A stretch of DNA of 64,000 nucleotides from Candidatus Obscuribacterales bacterium (GTDB lineage: Bacteria > Cyanobacteriota > Vampirovibrionia > Obscuribacterales > Obscuribacteraceae), in contig JAIETZ010000002.1 of NCBI GenBank assembly GCA_019744775.1, positions 248,001 through 312,000 on the forward strand, written 5' to 3'. The stretch's first letter is position 1; every line of letters starts with the position of its first letter. Below, one piece after another: positions 35,362-43,778 of the stretch. Under the pieces are notes generated by a model. That model saw only the letters and a list, made by a program, of their open reading frames with translations, had not been told where the DNA came from and ran no database searches. The position numbers and the translations under genes were made by a program.

Positions 35362-35622
35362 ATGGACGAGATAACCAATACGATCGGGTTGGTAATTGCA
35401 CTAGCCACACTTATAGGTATTGCCTATCCGACAATCTTGTTGCCAAGACTTAGACCGCGCACGATTAAAGTCGGCTCGGCCTATTGGGGTGTATACAAGG
35501 GTCAGAGCACAAAGCAGCCGGAGCATTTGAAAACAGTCGAAGTCAACGTTGCCGATGAGGCAACTCACAAAGTCGTTGCCGGCAGCGCCATGTATGCATC
35601 CGGTAGAGCTGTTGGAGGCTAA
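35362..35622 (+). CDS. Small membrane protein (86 aa)
   Basis: One N-terminal transmembrane helix (NTIGLVIALATLIGIAYPTI), then a basic segment (LPRLRPRTIKVG) and a short soluble tail with a beta-like stretch. The family is not recognised. The Shine-Dalgarno match is weak and the start sits just behind a long hairpin, so expression may be controlled. A second frame over the same region (from 35247) is Cys-rich and judged a shadow. Confidence 0.55.
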   Translation: MDEITNTIGLVIALATLIGIAYPTILLPRLRPRTIKVGSAYWGVYKGQSTKQPEHLKTVEVNVADEATHKVVAGSAMYASGRAVGG

Positions 35623-35662
35623 AGCGTTAGAATTACCCTAGTAATAACGCGGGGACGCTTTA

Positions 35663-36205
35663 ATGCCTGATGAACAAAACCGCGAGGAGCTGATAATTAC
35701 TATCAACTCCTTGAATAAACTGATGCAAGAGTCGGTTGGACAACTGGCCGGGCGCATGGAGCGCCTTGAACAACAGATTCAAGAAAACACGATTGCGCCT
35801 GGATCAACTGTAAGTGCCGGTCAACCAGCAGATAGCGGCGACCTCTTAAAAGAATTGCAAAACCAGGTTCTCTATTTGGAAAGCCAAATTAACCGTACAA
35901 CTAACGACATCAAGAGCAAACAAGACGAAAAACACAATCAAATTCGTGATCGACTAGATGCGCAAGTTAAGGTCTTGGAAAAATTGTTCGATGAGAACAA
36001 GAAAGAACTTAACAAGCACGCCTTCAATTTCGCATTGTTGGTACTTATCATTATCGTGATTGGTTCGTTCATTATGAAAAGCGGCCTGGATCACCTGACG
36101 AATTACGTAACCGTCCAGCTGGATCATATTCACATACAGATGGACAAGATTATGGAAACAGTGCAACCTCCCTCAGAAGCACCCGGATCAGAGCATTATA
36201 GATAA
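35663..36205 (+). CDS. Coiled-coil protein with C-terminal membrane anchor
   Basis: A 180-residue protein: coiled coil at about 10-45, a flexible linker (TIAPGSTVSAGQPADSGD), a second long coiled coil at about 60-115 (heptads around LYLESQINRTTNDIKSKQDE), then one transmembrane helix (FALLVLIIIVIGSFIM) and a short tail. The topology suggests a cytoplasmic scaffold tethered to the inner membrane. The function is unknown. It lies 40 bases after the small membrane protein gene and probably shares its transcript. Confidence 0.7.
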   Translation: MPDEQNREELIITINSLNKLMQESVGQLAGRMERLEQQIQENTIAPGSTVSAGQPADSGDLLKELQNQVLYLESQINRTTNDIKSKQDEKHNQIRDRLDAQVKVLEKLFDENKKELNKHAFNFALLVLIIIVIGSFIMKSGLDHLTNYVTVQLDHIHIQMDKIMETVQPPSEAPGSEHYR

Positions 36206-36288
36206 TGACATCGCCGGCTAACTAACCAGAATCCCCTGCATGAATTCATTCACATTAAGGGCAAAGTCGCAACGGATCTCATCAGAGC

Positions 36289-36294
36289 TATAAT
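36289..36294 (+). promoter_or_regulatory. Possible -10 box of the tolC-pair operon
   Basis: A consensus TATAAT lies 27 bases before the first tolC start, followed by a T-run. The -35 at 17 bases upstream is poor, so this rests on the -10 alone. Confidence 0.35.
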
Positions 36295-36321
36295 TTTTCT
36301 GCTGAGACGCGAGTAGAAATA

Positions 36322-37878
36322 TTGATTCGTTCCCGGACATGTTGGGAGACCATCCCCAAACGCGATTGCAAGTTCGCGCTGTCTTTACTTACGCTTTTGA
36401 GCCTTAGCTGTAATCCGGCAATGGCTGAATTAGATGTAATTGGGACGGAATCAGCCAAGACACATGAAAAGAATAAGACTCTGCCCATGAGCGCATTGCG
36501 ACTGCACTCGTCTGTTTCACTCTATTCTTTTAAGTCCGTAAGACAAGAAGTCGGCTACGACGAGCCTATCACTCTTGAGCAGGCGCTCGATTACTCGCTG
36601 GACAACAATTTGGGAATCAAGATTTCCAAAGAAAGCGTCAACTATCAAAAATACGTTTTGCTCGGCAACCTGGCATCAGCCTTACCAAGCTTTTCCATGG
36701 CCTACAACGTCACTCGCACGGATATTCTTAATGAGAAAATCCGATCAATGGCGCGTGTCAATCTAGTTCGTATCAACTATCCTGTTTTCCAAGGCGGCAG
36801 CATCATGTATGGCGCACTTGGACAAGCCTTCAGAACAAAAGGCTGGTCTCATGCCTATCAAGCGACATTGAATGACACTATGTTGCAGGTTTACCAGAGC
36901 TACAATAATTTGCTTCTGGCAAGAATACTTCTGCAAATTCGTGCTAAAGCAGTAGAAGTTGACGAAGAGCAATTGCGTGTCAACCAGCAATTAGAAGCTC
37001 ACGGCACCGGCACACGCTTTGCTGTAATGCAATCAGATGCGCAATTAGCAGCAGATAGACAAGCCTTAATTCAACAACAAGTCGGCGTAAGAATTGCCGC
37101 TCTTGGACTGAACTTTGTTTTGAACTATCCAATGCTGGCCAATTTAATTCCTGCTGAAGAAACAATCACAGAGCAGTCTCTCTGGCAGACTGACGCGAAG
37201 ATAGGCGATATAGTAAATATAGCCATAAAGCGTCGTCCTGAACTTAGAGAATATGAAATGTTCAAATTTGGAGCGGCAAGAAACCTGCAAGTTGCAGCCG
37301 CTCCGCTCTACCCATCGCTGTCCTTTTTTACAGTTGCCTCGACAACCAATACAACAAGTCAATTCACGGATGCTGCAGCTGCTGCCGAAAGCACAGCAGC
37401 TGCAGGCGGCGAGACAGCCGGCGCAGGTGTGTTTAGTGGACTTTTCCGCACAGTGCAAAACGGCATGGGCCTTACCTGGAACCTGAACGGCATGGGCTTG
37501 GTAAACGCAGCCAATATTATGGGCGCGCAGTCACTTAATCGCCAAGCAGGAATTCAAGCCAACCAAGAATTGCAAACCGTATTTCAACAAGTACGCTCGG
37601 ACTATCTCAATTGGCGAGCTGCCAGAGAACAAATTGACAATGCAGCTTATGGCTCTGCGGTGTCGGAAGAAGAATTAAGACTAGCTCTCATTCGTTTGCG
37701 CCAGGGCGTGGGCACCAACCTAGAAGTCATACAAGCGCAACGGGACTATATCAATGCGTTGACGACGCAAGCTCAAGCAATTGTCGGCTCCAACAATGCT
37801 CAAGCGCAACTGCTTCACGATACTGGACTAATAAGCAAAGAAACCCTACTTCATGGGTTTAAGGGAAGTTTGGATTGA
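36322..37878 (+). CDS. TolC-family outer-membrane protein 1
   Basis: A 518-residue protein of the TolC outer-membrane factor family: a signal-like N-terminus (FALSLLTLLSLSCNPAMA), the opening ITLEQALDYSLDNNLGIKIS, long helical hairpins, and the typical ends of the two repeats (RLRQGVGTNLEVIQAQRDYI, ALTTQAQAIVGSNNAQAQLL). It should form a trimeric channel-tunnel for efflux or type I secretion. The start is TTG 36322. It overlaps the second tolC gene by four bases (TTGA). No membrane-fusion protein or pump gene lies next to it. Confidence 0.85.
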   Translation: MIRSRTCWETIPKRDCKFALSLLTLLSLSCNPAMAELDVIGTESAKTHEKNKTLPMSALRLHSSVSLYSFKSVRQEVGYDEPITLEQALDYSLDNNLGIKISKESVNYQKYVLLGNLASALPSFSMAYNVTRTDILNEKIRSMARVNLVRINYPVFQGGSIMYGALGQAFRTKGWSHAYQATLNDTMLQVYQSYNNLLLARILLQIRAKAVEVDEEQLRVNQQLEAHGTGTRFAVMQSDAQLAADRQALIQQQVGVRIAALGLNFVLNYPMLANLIPAEETITEQSLWQTDAKIGDIVNIAIKRRPELREYEMFKFGAARNLQVAAAPLYPSLSFFTVASTTNTTSQFTDAAAAAESTAAAGGETAGAGVFSGLFRTVQNGMGLTWNLNGMGLVNAANIMGAQSLNRQAGIQANQELQTVFQQVRSDYLNWRAAREQIDNAAYGSAVSEEELRLALIRLRQGVGTNLEVIQAQRDYINALTTQAQAIVGSNNAQAQLLHDTGLISKETLLHGFKGSLD

Positions 37879-39869
37879 AGATTGGCTCGCTAATTCTTAT
37901 CCTTGCGTTTTTGGTTGCACAACCTGCTTTCTCCTATGAAGAATTATCAAAACACGAACTGGATGACTTAGCAGGCAAATTAGTTGCCAGCGAAGACACG
38001 GGTGACAAAAATTCCGACGACAAAAAACCTGATGACAGTGAAGTGCCTCCTGGACCTCCTGCCAGTACGACCACATCAATTGAAACCAAACCCGAATTTG
38101 AACAGACTAAATTAATTGAACCAATAACTCTAGCTGAAGAAACTCCGGCTAATCATGAAGCCAATAAGACTCTTGATCTCAATCCGCTTTATTTAACTAC
38201 AGCTATCCAGATGAACTCATTTCGAGACTTACGATCAGAATCCAGTTACGATCAGTCAATCAGATTGCGTGACGCCATCAATTACGTGCTTGATCAAGGC
38301 ATGCAAGTGAAACTCTCGCGCGAGGCTCTCATCTATCAACACTGGGCAACAATGTCTCTCATGGGTTCGATTCTGCCCAGTTTTGTAATGCAGTACAACT
38401 TGCGATCTGCCAATGTCTACAATCTGGATACAACATCCATTTCCAGGCAATTTTTTACCGGCGTTTTTATGCCGGTATTTGCCGGTGGCAGCGTTGCCTC
38501 CAATATACTTTCGCAGTACTACCGTGAAAAGGCTTGGCGCAGTGCTTACCGCGGAACCTTTCAAGACGTATTTCTGACTGTCTATCAAAAATACACAGAC
38601 CTTTTATTGCAAAGAGTTCTATTGCAGATTTGGGCAAAGTCGGTAGAAGCCGATCAAGAACTAGTAAGAGTGGCCAACCTCCAGCTGCAAAACGGCACAG
38701 GGACCAAATTCGCCGTATTACAAGGAGAAGCGCAATTAGCAAGGGACAGACAACAATTTCTTAATCAACAAGTAAAAATGCGCCAGTCAGCGCTCACTCT
38801 TAACGCCACCTTGAATTATCCGATGGACGTCAATCTAATTCCCGTAGAAGAAACGCTCACGGAAGCAAATATGTTTTCTGATTCGGTCGGCGTCAAAACG
38901 CTCTTGCACGACGCCATGAATCACCACCCCGGACTTCGACAATATGAATACTTTAGACTGGTTGCTCGTCGTTACATGCAAGTGGTGGCATCAACCGTCT
39001 ATCCTGCCGTGAATTTCTTTGTAGGCTATACGGCAAGCAACACGACCGTCGACCCGCCGACAAACGGCTTTGCCTTAGGCGGCGTAGCAACGACTTCAAT
39101 CACTTCCTTTCTCAACTCAACATTTGCCGGACGAGTAAGCAATAACGCGCTTGGTCAGCAACAAGGCTTCAGCCCAACAGCCGGTACCACCGCATCACAG
39201 GGTGCCAACACCGCACCAATTGCCTTGCCGGCATCTTCAGGCGGCATTCCTTTATATGCTCTGCAATCAGGCTCTGCAGTTTCTTCCGGTGCTGTTGCTC
39301 CTTCTACTTTCGGCGGCGGCGCAGGCATATTCTCATCAGGACCCAACCAAAACGGTAGCTTCCAGGCACCAGCCGGAATTTTCCCTGGGGTATTTAGACA
39401 AGTTCAATTGGGCTTCCAACTCAACTGGTCCTTGCCCAACGGCGGAGCATCAACGGCCGCGCAAGTTCTACAAGCTAAGAGCCTTGCGCGACAGGCAATG
39501 ATGCAATGCAATCAAGAACTTTCGCTTGTCGAACAAAACGTCCGCACAGATTTTCACAACATCAAGTCAGCCAAACAAGTAATTGATAAAGCAGCAGCTG
39601 CCGTTACCGCTTCACGGGAAGCTTTACGCCTGGCGCGCATTCGCTTGAGCGCCGGAGTAGGCACTAGCCTTGATGTGATTAATGCCCAAAAGGATTATGT
39701 GAGCAACTTATCCACCAAAGCGCAAGCAATTGTCGCATCGAATGTGGCACAAGCACAACTATTACACGACATCGGTATGATCAACGCCACAACACTTACA
39801 CAGGGTTATAAGCCGGGAGTTTATATCGAACCTACTCCCAGCAAGAAAGTAAATTGGGTATTCCCGTAG
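37875..39869 (+). CDS. TolC-family outer-membrane protein 2
   Basis: A 664-residue tandem paralogue of the preceding protein. Signal peptide (MKIGSLILILAFLVAQPAFS), then an acidic Pro/Asp-rich linker of about 80 residues, then the TolC core (RLRDAINYVLDQGMQVKLS, RLSAGVGTSLDVINAQKDYV, STKAQAIVASNVAQAQLLHD). An extra Gly/Ala/Ser/Gln-rich insertion at about residues 395-500 enlarges it. The start TTG at 37875 is coupled to the previous stop. The partner pump is not in the window. Confidence 0.85.
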   Translation: MKIGSLILILAFLVAQPAFSYEELSKHELDDLAGKLVASEDTGDKNSDDKKPDDSEVPPGPPASTTTSIETKPEFEQTKLIEPITLAEETPANHEANKTLDLNPLYLTTAIQMNSFRDLRSESSYDQSIRLRDAINYVLDQGMQVKLSREALIYQHWATMSLMGSILPSFVMQYNLRSANVYNLDTTSISRQFFTGVFMPVFAGGSVASNILSQYYREKAWRSAYRGTFQDVFLTVYQKYTDLLLQRVLLQIWAKSVEADQELVRVANLQLQNGTGTKFAVLQGEAQLARDRQQFLNQQVKMRQSALTLNATLNYPMDVNLIPVEETLTEANMFSDSVGVKTLLHDAMNHHPGLRQYEYFRLVARRYMQVVASTVYPAVNFFVGYTASNTTVDPPTNGFALGGVATTSITSFLNSTFAGRVSNNALGQQQGFSPTAGTTASQGANTAPIALPASSGGIPLYALQSGSAVSSGAVAPSTFGGGAGIFSSGPNQNGSFQAPAGIFPGVFRQVQLGFQLNWSLPNGGASTAAQVLQAKSLARQAMMQCNQELSLVEQNVRTDFHNIKSAKQVIDKAAAAVTASREALRLARIRLSAGVGTSLDVINAQKDYVSNLSTKAQAIVASNVAQAQLLHDIGMINATTLTQGYKPGVYIEPTPSKKVNWVFP

Positions 39870-39888
39870 CACGGCCCAGGAGGAACAA

Positions 39889-40647
39889 ATGGGATTTCGT
39901 CCACAAATTGCAAATGCGCTGGCAGCACTAATTTCACTAAGTGCTTTCATTCAGCCGGCTTCCGGGCAGACGTTAAAGGGTCCAATTACAGAAACAAAAG
40001 GCACCACCGACATACCCGGCAGCAATCCGGATTCAATGGCCGGACTAGGAGCGCCAGGTGCTGATGCCGTCATGACGCAAGATATGCTCATGGTCAATCC
40101 AACGGATAAAAGCAAACCATCTTTGCCTGTAACAGGCTACATCGGTATGACACTCAAAATGGATGTCGATCGCCAAATAATCAAATTCAAAGATTTAAAA
40201 GGTCTTTCAGTGACCGTTTCCAACCAAACAAACAGACCGCTAGTTATAAGCGCCGATGAAGCGGTGGCAAAGCTTGGAGAGAAAGCTTATAAGTGCTCTA
40301 CTCTCGTTGACGTGCAAATGACTGTCCGCCCGCCGACGACACTTAAGAAAGCAGCTGTCGATCTAGTTACTGAGGTTGCACCGGCAGCAGCATCCGTGGG
40401 ATTGGTTCCCACAGTCGAAGATTTCTACAAATACAGCAAGCCGCCACTTACACGCTACGGCAAAGATCAAGAAAGACGAGTTGTTGAATCATCACGGTTT
40501 GCCAAACGTATTCTCTGGCCCGGTGAAAAGACTCAAGGCATAATTTACTTTGACAGCAAGGCTGCTATCGAGAAAGCAACAATTGAAATTCCTGTTGCCA
40601 CTTTGTTCGATAAAAAAGACTCGGGGATTCTCGTTTCGAATCCCTAA
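39889..40647 (+). CDS. Secreted protein of unknown function
   Basis: A 252-residue protein starting MGFRPQIANALAALISLSAF with cleavage near ASG-Q. The mature part has a beta-rich section (ITGYIGMTLKMDVDRQ-like, LSVTVSNQTNRPLVISADEA) and a later LWPGEKTQGIIYFDSKA strand pattern, as in proteins with an immunoglobulin-like surface domain. AGGAGG lies seven bases before the ATG. It follows the tolC pair by 19 bases on the same strand and may share their transcript. Its 3' end overlaps the convergent hydrolase gene by four bases. Confidence 0.7.
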   Translation: MGFRPQIANALAALISLSAFIQPASGQTLKGPITETKGTTDIPGSNPDSMAGLGAPGADAVMTQDMLMVNPTDKSKPSLPVTGYIGMTLKMDVDRQIIKFKDLKGLSVTVSNQTNRPLVISADEAVAKLGEKAYKCSTLVDVQMTVRPPTTLKKAAVDLVTEVAPAAASVGLVPTVEDFYKYSKPPLTRYGKDQERRVVESSRFAKRILWPGEKTQGIIYFDSKAAIEKATIEIPVATLFDKKDSGILVSNP

Positions 40648-41201
40648 TGAATAAGCCTCTGCACTGCCTTGAATTTTTCGGTTCCGGCCTCAACGAGCAT
40701 TTCCAGCAAAGCCATCTCAACGCAAGAGCGAACAACTCCTGAGTCAATCATTTTTTCAACTGCAATATCACGATTTTTCGGAAAGCGGCTGGAAATTGCA
40801 TCGACAATGAGATGCACATCGTATCCGTTAGCTAATAGATCATGTGCAGTTTGACTAATACAAGCATGAGCTTCAATGCCGCAAAGTATTACCTGCTTAC
40901 GCTTAGTTTCTTTGAGCGCATCCATAAATTTGTCGGCACCGCAGCAGCTAAAGCAAAGCTTGTCGAACAATTCGTGATCAGGCAAGCAAGCTGCAATTTC
41001 AGGAACAGTCTTACCCAGTCCCTGCGGGTATTGCTCAGTTACAAAAATAGGCAATTCAAGAATTTTGCCGGCTTCAACAAGAATGGAAATATTACGCGTC
41101 AGGTTAGGCACATCCGGAAGCTTTTTGCGAAACGCTTCTTGAACATCGACAATTAACAATACCGCTTGTTGACCGTTCAGTAATCGTTCGTGGCGCTTCA
41201 T
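40644..41201 (-). CDS. Isochorismatase-family cysteine hydrolase
   Basis: A 185-residue hydrolase with the catalytic triad visible: Asp in LLIVDVQEAF, Lys in ELFDKLCFSC, Cys in GIEAHACISQTAHDL. The non-proline cis-peptide region VILCGIEAHA matches YcaC/nicotinamidase-like members. The substrate may be an amide or carbamoyl compound and cannot be named. It is convergent with the secreted protein gene and divergent from the radical SAM gene. Confidence 0.87.
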   Translation of the reverse strand: MKRHERLLNGQQAVLLIVDVQEAFRKKLPDVPNLTRNISILVEAGKILELPIFVTEQYPQGLGKTVPEIAACLPDHELFDKLCFSCCGADKFMDALKETKRKQVILCGIEAHACISQTAHDLLANGYDVHLIVDAISSRFPKNRDIAVEKMIDSGVVRSCVEMALLEMLVEAGTEKFKAVQRLIH

Positions 41202-41267
41202 ATAATTTGTATATCCTACTTGCTAGCATGTACCAGAATATCGTAAAGGGCTAATATACTCAAAAGC

Positions 41268-42266
41268 ATGCCCCCATTTCTAGCTAATTACTACCTGACT
41301 TACAAGTGCAATTCCCGTTGCACCTACTGTGACATTCCGGTAAAAGCGGAAAATGTCGGTATTAAGGAAACGCCTGTAGAAATCGTCATCGAAAATTTGG
41401 CTGCGCTTAAGCGCCTGGGCGTCAAAGTTGTAGACTTCACCGGCGGTGAGCCGCTTATCTACAAAGAACTACCGAAAGTCCTCAAAGCTGCCAAGAAAAT
41501 GGGTTTCTTTACCAGCTTGGCCAACACCGGCATTCTCTATCCAGCTAAAGCCAAAGAATTAACCGGGCTAGTGGACGATCTTAAATTCTCCCTCTCCACA
41601 ACCGTCCAAGAAAGCTACAAGAAGGAAAGAGGAGTAGACGGGTATGAAAAGGTCGTTGAAAGCATAAAGCTAGCCAAAAAATTGGGCGAAAAGCCTTCCA
41701 TTATTGCCACTGCTACACCGGAATCAATTTGGGGTATAGAAAGTGTAGTGAAGCTCGCACAGGAATTAGGCGTGGTCGTACTGCTGGGTCCTGTTTTTGA
41801 TTATTGCGGCAATGATCTGCTTGATGAAGCAGGCATGAAAGAGTTAAACCGGCTGGCAAAAATGGACAATGTGACCATGAATGAGGCATTTACAAAATTT
41901 GCCGCCGACGGTGGCAATCAAATAGATGCGCCACGTTGCCGAGCAATAAGCTCGACAATCGTCATCTCACCGGATGATCATTTGCTTTTACCGTGCTATC
42001 ACATGCATGATGAACGTTTGAAAATCACTCACGAAAACGGTGTCTCTAACCTGGATGAATTATGGAGAAGCCAACATGTCCAACAAAAACGCAAAGAAGA
42101 AGGCAGTTGGAGTTTTTGCCAGGGTTGTACTATCTGGTGTTATTTTGAATCATCTTTCCTTTGGCCGCCCGACGAGTATTTCTGGTTGAATATAAAAAGC
42201 AAAGTTCGCTGGGCAAGTCAGAAACTAAAAATGTCTACAAAATCGGACAAGGAGGTCCTTATATGA
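41268..42266 (+). CDS. Radical SAM protein with C-terminal SPASM-like cysteines
   Basis: A 332-residue radical SAM enzyme: [4Fe-4S]-binding CNSRCTYCDIP near residue 15, the GGE motif in VDFTGGEPLIYKEL, and a second cluster of cysteines near the end (LLLPCYHMHDE, FCQGCTIWCYFE). This resembles SPASM/twitch-type enzymes that modify peptides or cofactors. Its stop overlaps the ATG of the next gene (ATGA), so it is translationally coupled to a secreted three-repeat protein. That pairing might mean the protein is a substrate, which is inference only. Confidence 0.87.
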   Translation: MPPFLANYYLTYKCNSRCTYCDIPVKAENVGIKETPVEIVIENLAALKRLGVKVVDFTGGEPLIYKELPKVLKAAKKMGFFTSLANTGILYPAKAKELTGLVDDLKFSLSTTVQESYKKERGVDGYEKVVESIKLAKKLGEKPSIIATATPESIWGIESVVKLAQELGVVVLLGPVFDYCGNDLLDEAGMKELNRLAKMDNVTMNEAFTKFAADGGNQIDAPRCRAISSTIVISPDDHLLLPCYHMHDERLKITHENGVSNLDELWRSQHVQQKRKEEGSWSFCQGCTIWCYFESSFLWPPDEYFWLNIKSKVRWASQKLKMSTKSDKEVLI

Positions 42267-43081
42267 AACTCTCGGCAAGTGCCATGGGCTTGGCTCTCAC
42301 AATTGCGTTGAGCACATGTTTGCCTATGTCAGCGCAAATGCCGGCCTTTGATGCCGCTCAATTCGCAGCTCGTCAGAAGAGCCTCTCCTTGCGTATCGAT
42401 GATGCCGTTTTAGCCGGCCGCTTATCCAACAGCGAAGGCGATGATTTTCGCGCAAGACTCAAGAAAATTGCCGACACCGAAGCAAAATTCAAAGACGACG
42501 GACTGATGAGCAACTGGGAAAGTGTCGTCCTCAGTTTTCAAATGGACGGCTTAAGTAAAAAGCTCGAGGCGCAATTGCGGCAAAGACAAACTCCATCACA
42601 AAATGTCGACGGGCTTTCAGTTGATCTCAACCAACGTATTGATGACGCACAAGATGCCGGACAATTGACGGACAAAGAAGCGATGGCCTTCAAGGAAGAC
42701 TTAGACAAAGTGGCCAGCAAAGAAGAAAAATTCCGCCGCTCTGAAGGAACTTTGTCTGAGGCAGAAAAACTTGAGCTTTCAGTTGATCTCGATCTATTGA
42801 GCAAAACAATTGAAGACAAATTGGCTAACCGATTAGTTGATTTGCCAAATATAGACAAAAGCAAAATGGATCTGCACAACCAACTTGTACAAGCAAAAGA
42901 CGGTGGCAAAATCAATCAAGCGCAGTATCAACAATTGACTAATCAGCTTGATCGCATATACAAATTAGAAGCAGATTTAAAAGCATCCGAGAACAAATTG
43001 ACCACAGAAGAAGCAGCGATATTGGCCCTGGAGTTTGAACAGGTGGGTAACAGCCTCAACCAGCTAACCAAGGGGAAATAA
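42263..43081 (+). CDS. Secreted helical three-repeat protein
   Basis: A 272-residue protein with a signal peptide (MKLSASAMGLALTIALSTC, cleavage near SAQ-M). It has three repeats of about 70 residues, each following L-x-x-R-I-D-D-A-x-x-A-G-x-L-(S/T)-x-x-E followed by a second helix ending L-x-x-I or V-A and a segment with LS-x-x-E. Examples are LSLRIDDAVLAGRLSNSE, LNQRIDDAQDAGQLTDKE and LHNQLVQAKDGGKINQAQ. The acidic loops recall EF-hand-like turns but lack a full calcium loop. ATG 42263 follows AGGAGG and overlaps the radical SAM stop. The same repeat is found once in the gene at 43376. Confidence 0.8.
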   Translation: MKLSASAMGLALTIALSTCLPMSAQMPAFDAAQFAARQKSLSLRIDDAVLAGRLSNSEGDDFRARLKKIADTEAKFKDDGLMSNWESVVLSFQMDGLSKKLEAQLRQRQTPSQNVDGLSVDLNQRIDDAQDAGQLTDKEAMAFKEDLDKVASKEEKFRRSEGTLSEAEKLELSVDLDLLSKTIEDKLANRLVDLPNIDKSKMDLHNQLVQAKDGGKINQAQYQQLTNQLDRIYKLEADLKASENKLTTEEAAILALEFEQVGNSLNQLTKGK

Positions 43082-43170
43082 GGTTTAAATACCTTTAAAT
43101 CCTTAAGGCCTAAACTCGAGACGCACCCTCATGGTATCCTGCAAAGTGAACTAGGGAAGAATTTCCTTAT

Positions 43171-43243
43171 GGGGCGTTAGCGCAGTTGGTAGCGCGCTTC
43201 AATGGCATTGAAGAGGTCACCGGTTCGACCCCGGTACGCTCCA
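43171..43243 (+). tRNA. tRNA-Ala (anticodon GGC)
   Basis: A full cloverleaf is visible. The acceptor GGGGCGT pairs with ACGCTCC and includes the G3-U70 wobble that marks alanine tRNAs. D-arm GCGCAGTTGGTAGCGC, anticodon stem CTTCA/TGAAG with loop ATGGCAT (anticodon GGC), T-arm with GGTTCGACC, discriminator A at 43243. CCA is not encoded. It reads GCC/GCT codons. It sits alone between two unrelated-looking protein genes. Confidence 0.97.
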
Positions 43244-43273
43244 AATCTTACACCTTAAATATCAAACAGAGAT

Positions 43274-43330
43274 GGGCTTTCCGCGTTTAGCCCAGACTCT
43301 AATCTGGGCTATCGGGAACCCCGAATAGCC
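43274..43330 (+). promoter_or_regulatory. Three mutually exclusive hairpins before the repeat protein gene
   Basis: Three stems share arms. GGGCT (43274-43278) pairs with AGCCC (43289-43293). AGCCCAGA (43289-43296) pairs with TCTGGGCT (43303-43310). GGCTATCGGG (43307-43316) pairs with CCCGAATAGCC (43320-43330, one bulged A). Only alternate stems can form together, the arrangement of an attenuator. The last hairpin may instead be the tRNA terminator, though its U-tract is weak. Confidence 0.45.
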
Positions 43331-43375
43331 TACTGACGTCTTTAAAATTAAACACCCAGCTTGGTAGGACTGACT

Positions 43376-43768
43376 ATGCAACCCATTGCCTTAGCTACTA
43401 CTTGCTTCATGCTTGTTGGACTTATTGTTTCATCAGTTCTACCGGCAGATGCTCAATTTAGACAACGCTCTTTCGAACGCTTCAGCACTGGCGACTACAT
43501 GGCTCGCAACAAAGAACTGCAACGGAGAATTTCCGATGCTCGCAGACAAAGACTAATAACCGTTGACGAAGCTAATAGCCTTGAAAATGCTGTAAGACAA
43601 CAAGCTCACAACTTCAGAATAATGAGACAGTCTGATGGTTTTCTCAGCGGTGATGAGTTAACCGCTCTAGAAACACTTTTGAGCAGAACCGCTGCTTCGC
43701 TAGACAATATGATCTCCACCAGACCGAGTCCAAGACGATTCTCTTACAGAAATACTTACTGGAGCTAA
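43376..43768 (+). CDS. Secreted single-repeat helical protein
   Basis: A 130-residue protein with a signal peptide (MQPIALATTCFMLVGLIVSS, cleavage near ADA-Q) and one copy of the helical repeat found three times in the gene at 42263 (LQRRISDARRQRLITVDEAN, then DGFLSGDELTALETLL). The C-terminus is Arg/Ser-rich. ATG 43376 follows AGGA; TTG 43361 would extend the signal peptide. The tRNA-Ala gene separates it from its relative. The function is unknown. Confidence 0.78.
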   Translation: MQPIALATTCFMLVGLIVSSVLPADAQFRQRSFERFSTGDYMARNKELQRRISDARRQRLITVDEANSLENAVRQQAHNFRIMRQSDGFLSGDELTALETLLSRTAASLDNMISTRPSPRRFSYRNTYWS

Positions 43769-43778
43769 GCTCAACCAG

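Noticed and set aside
35247-35453. Cys-rich plus-strand frame of 68 codons
   Set aside because: It overlaps the terminator, the hairpin and the start of the small membrane protein gene, with no ribosome binding site.
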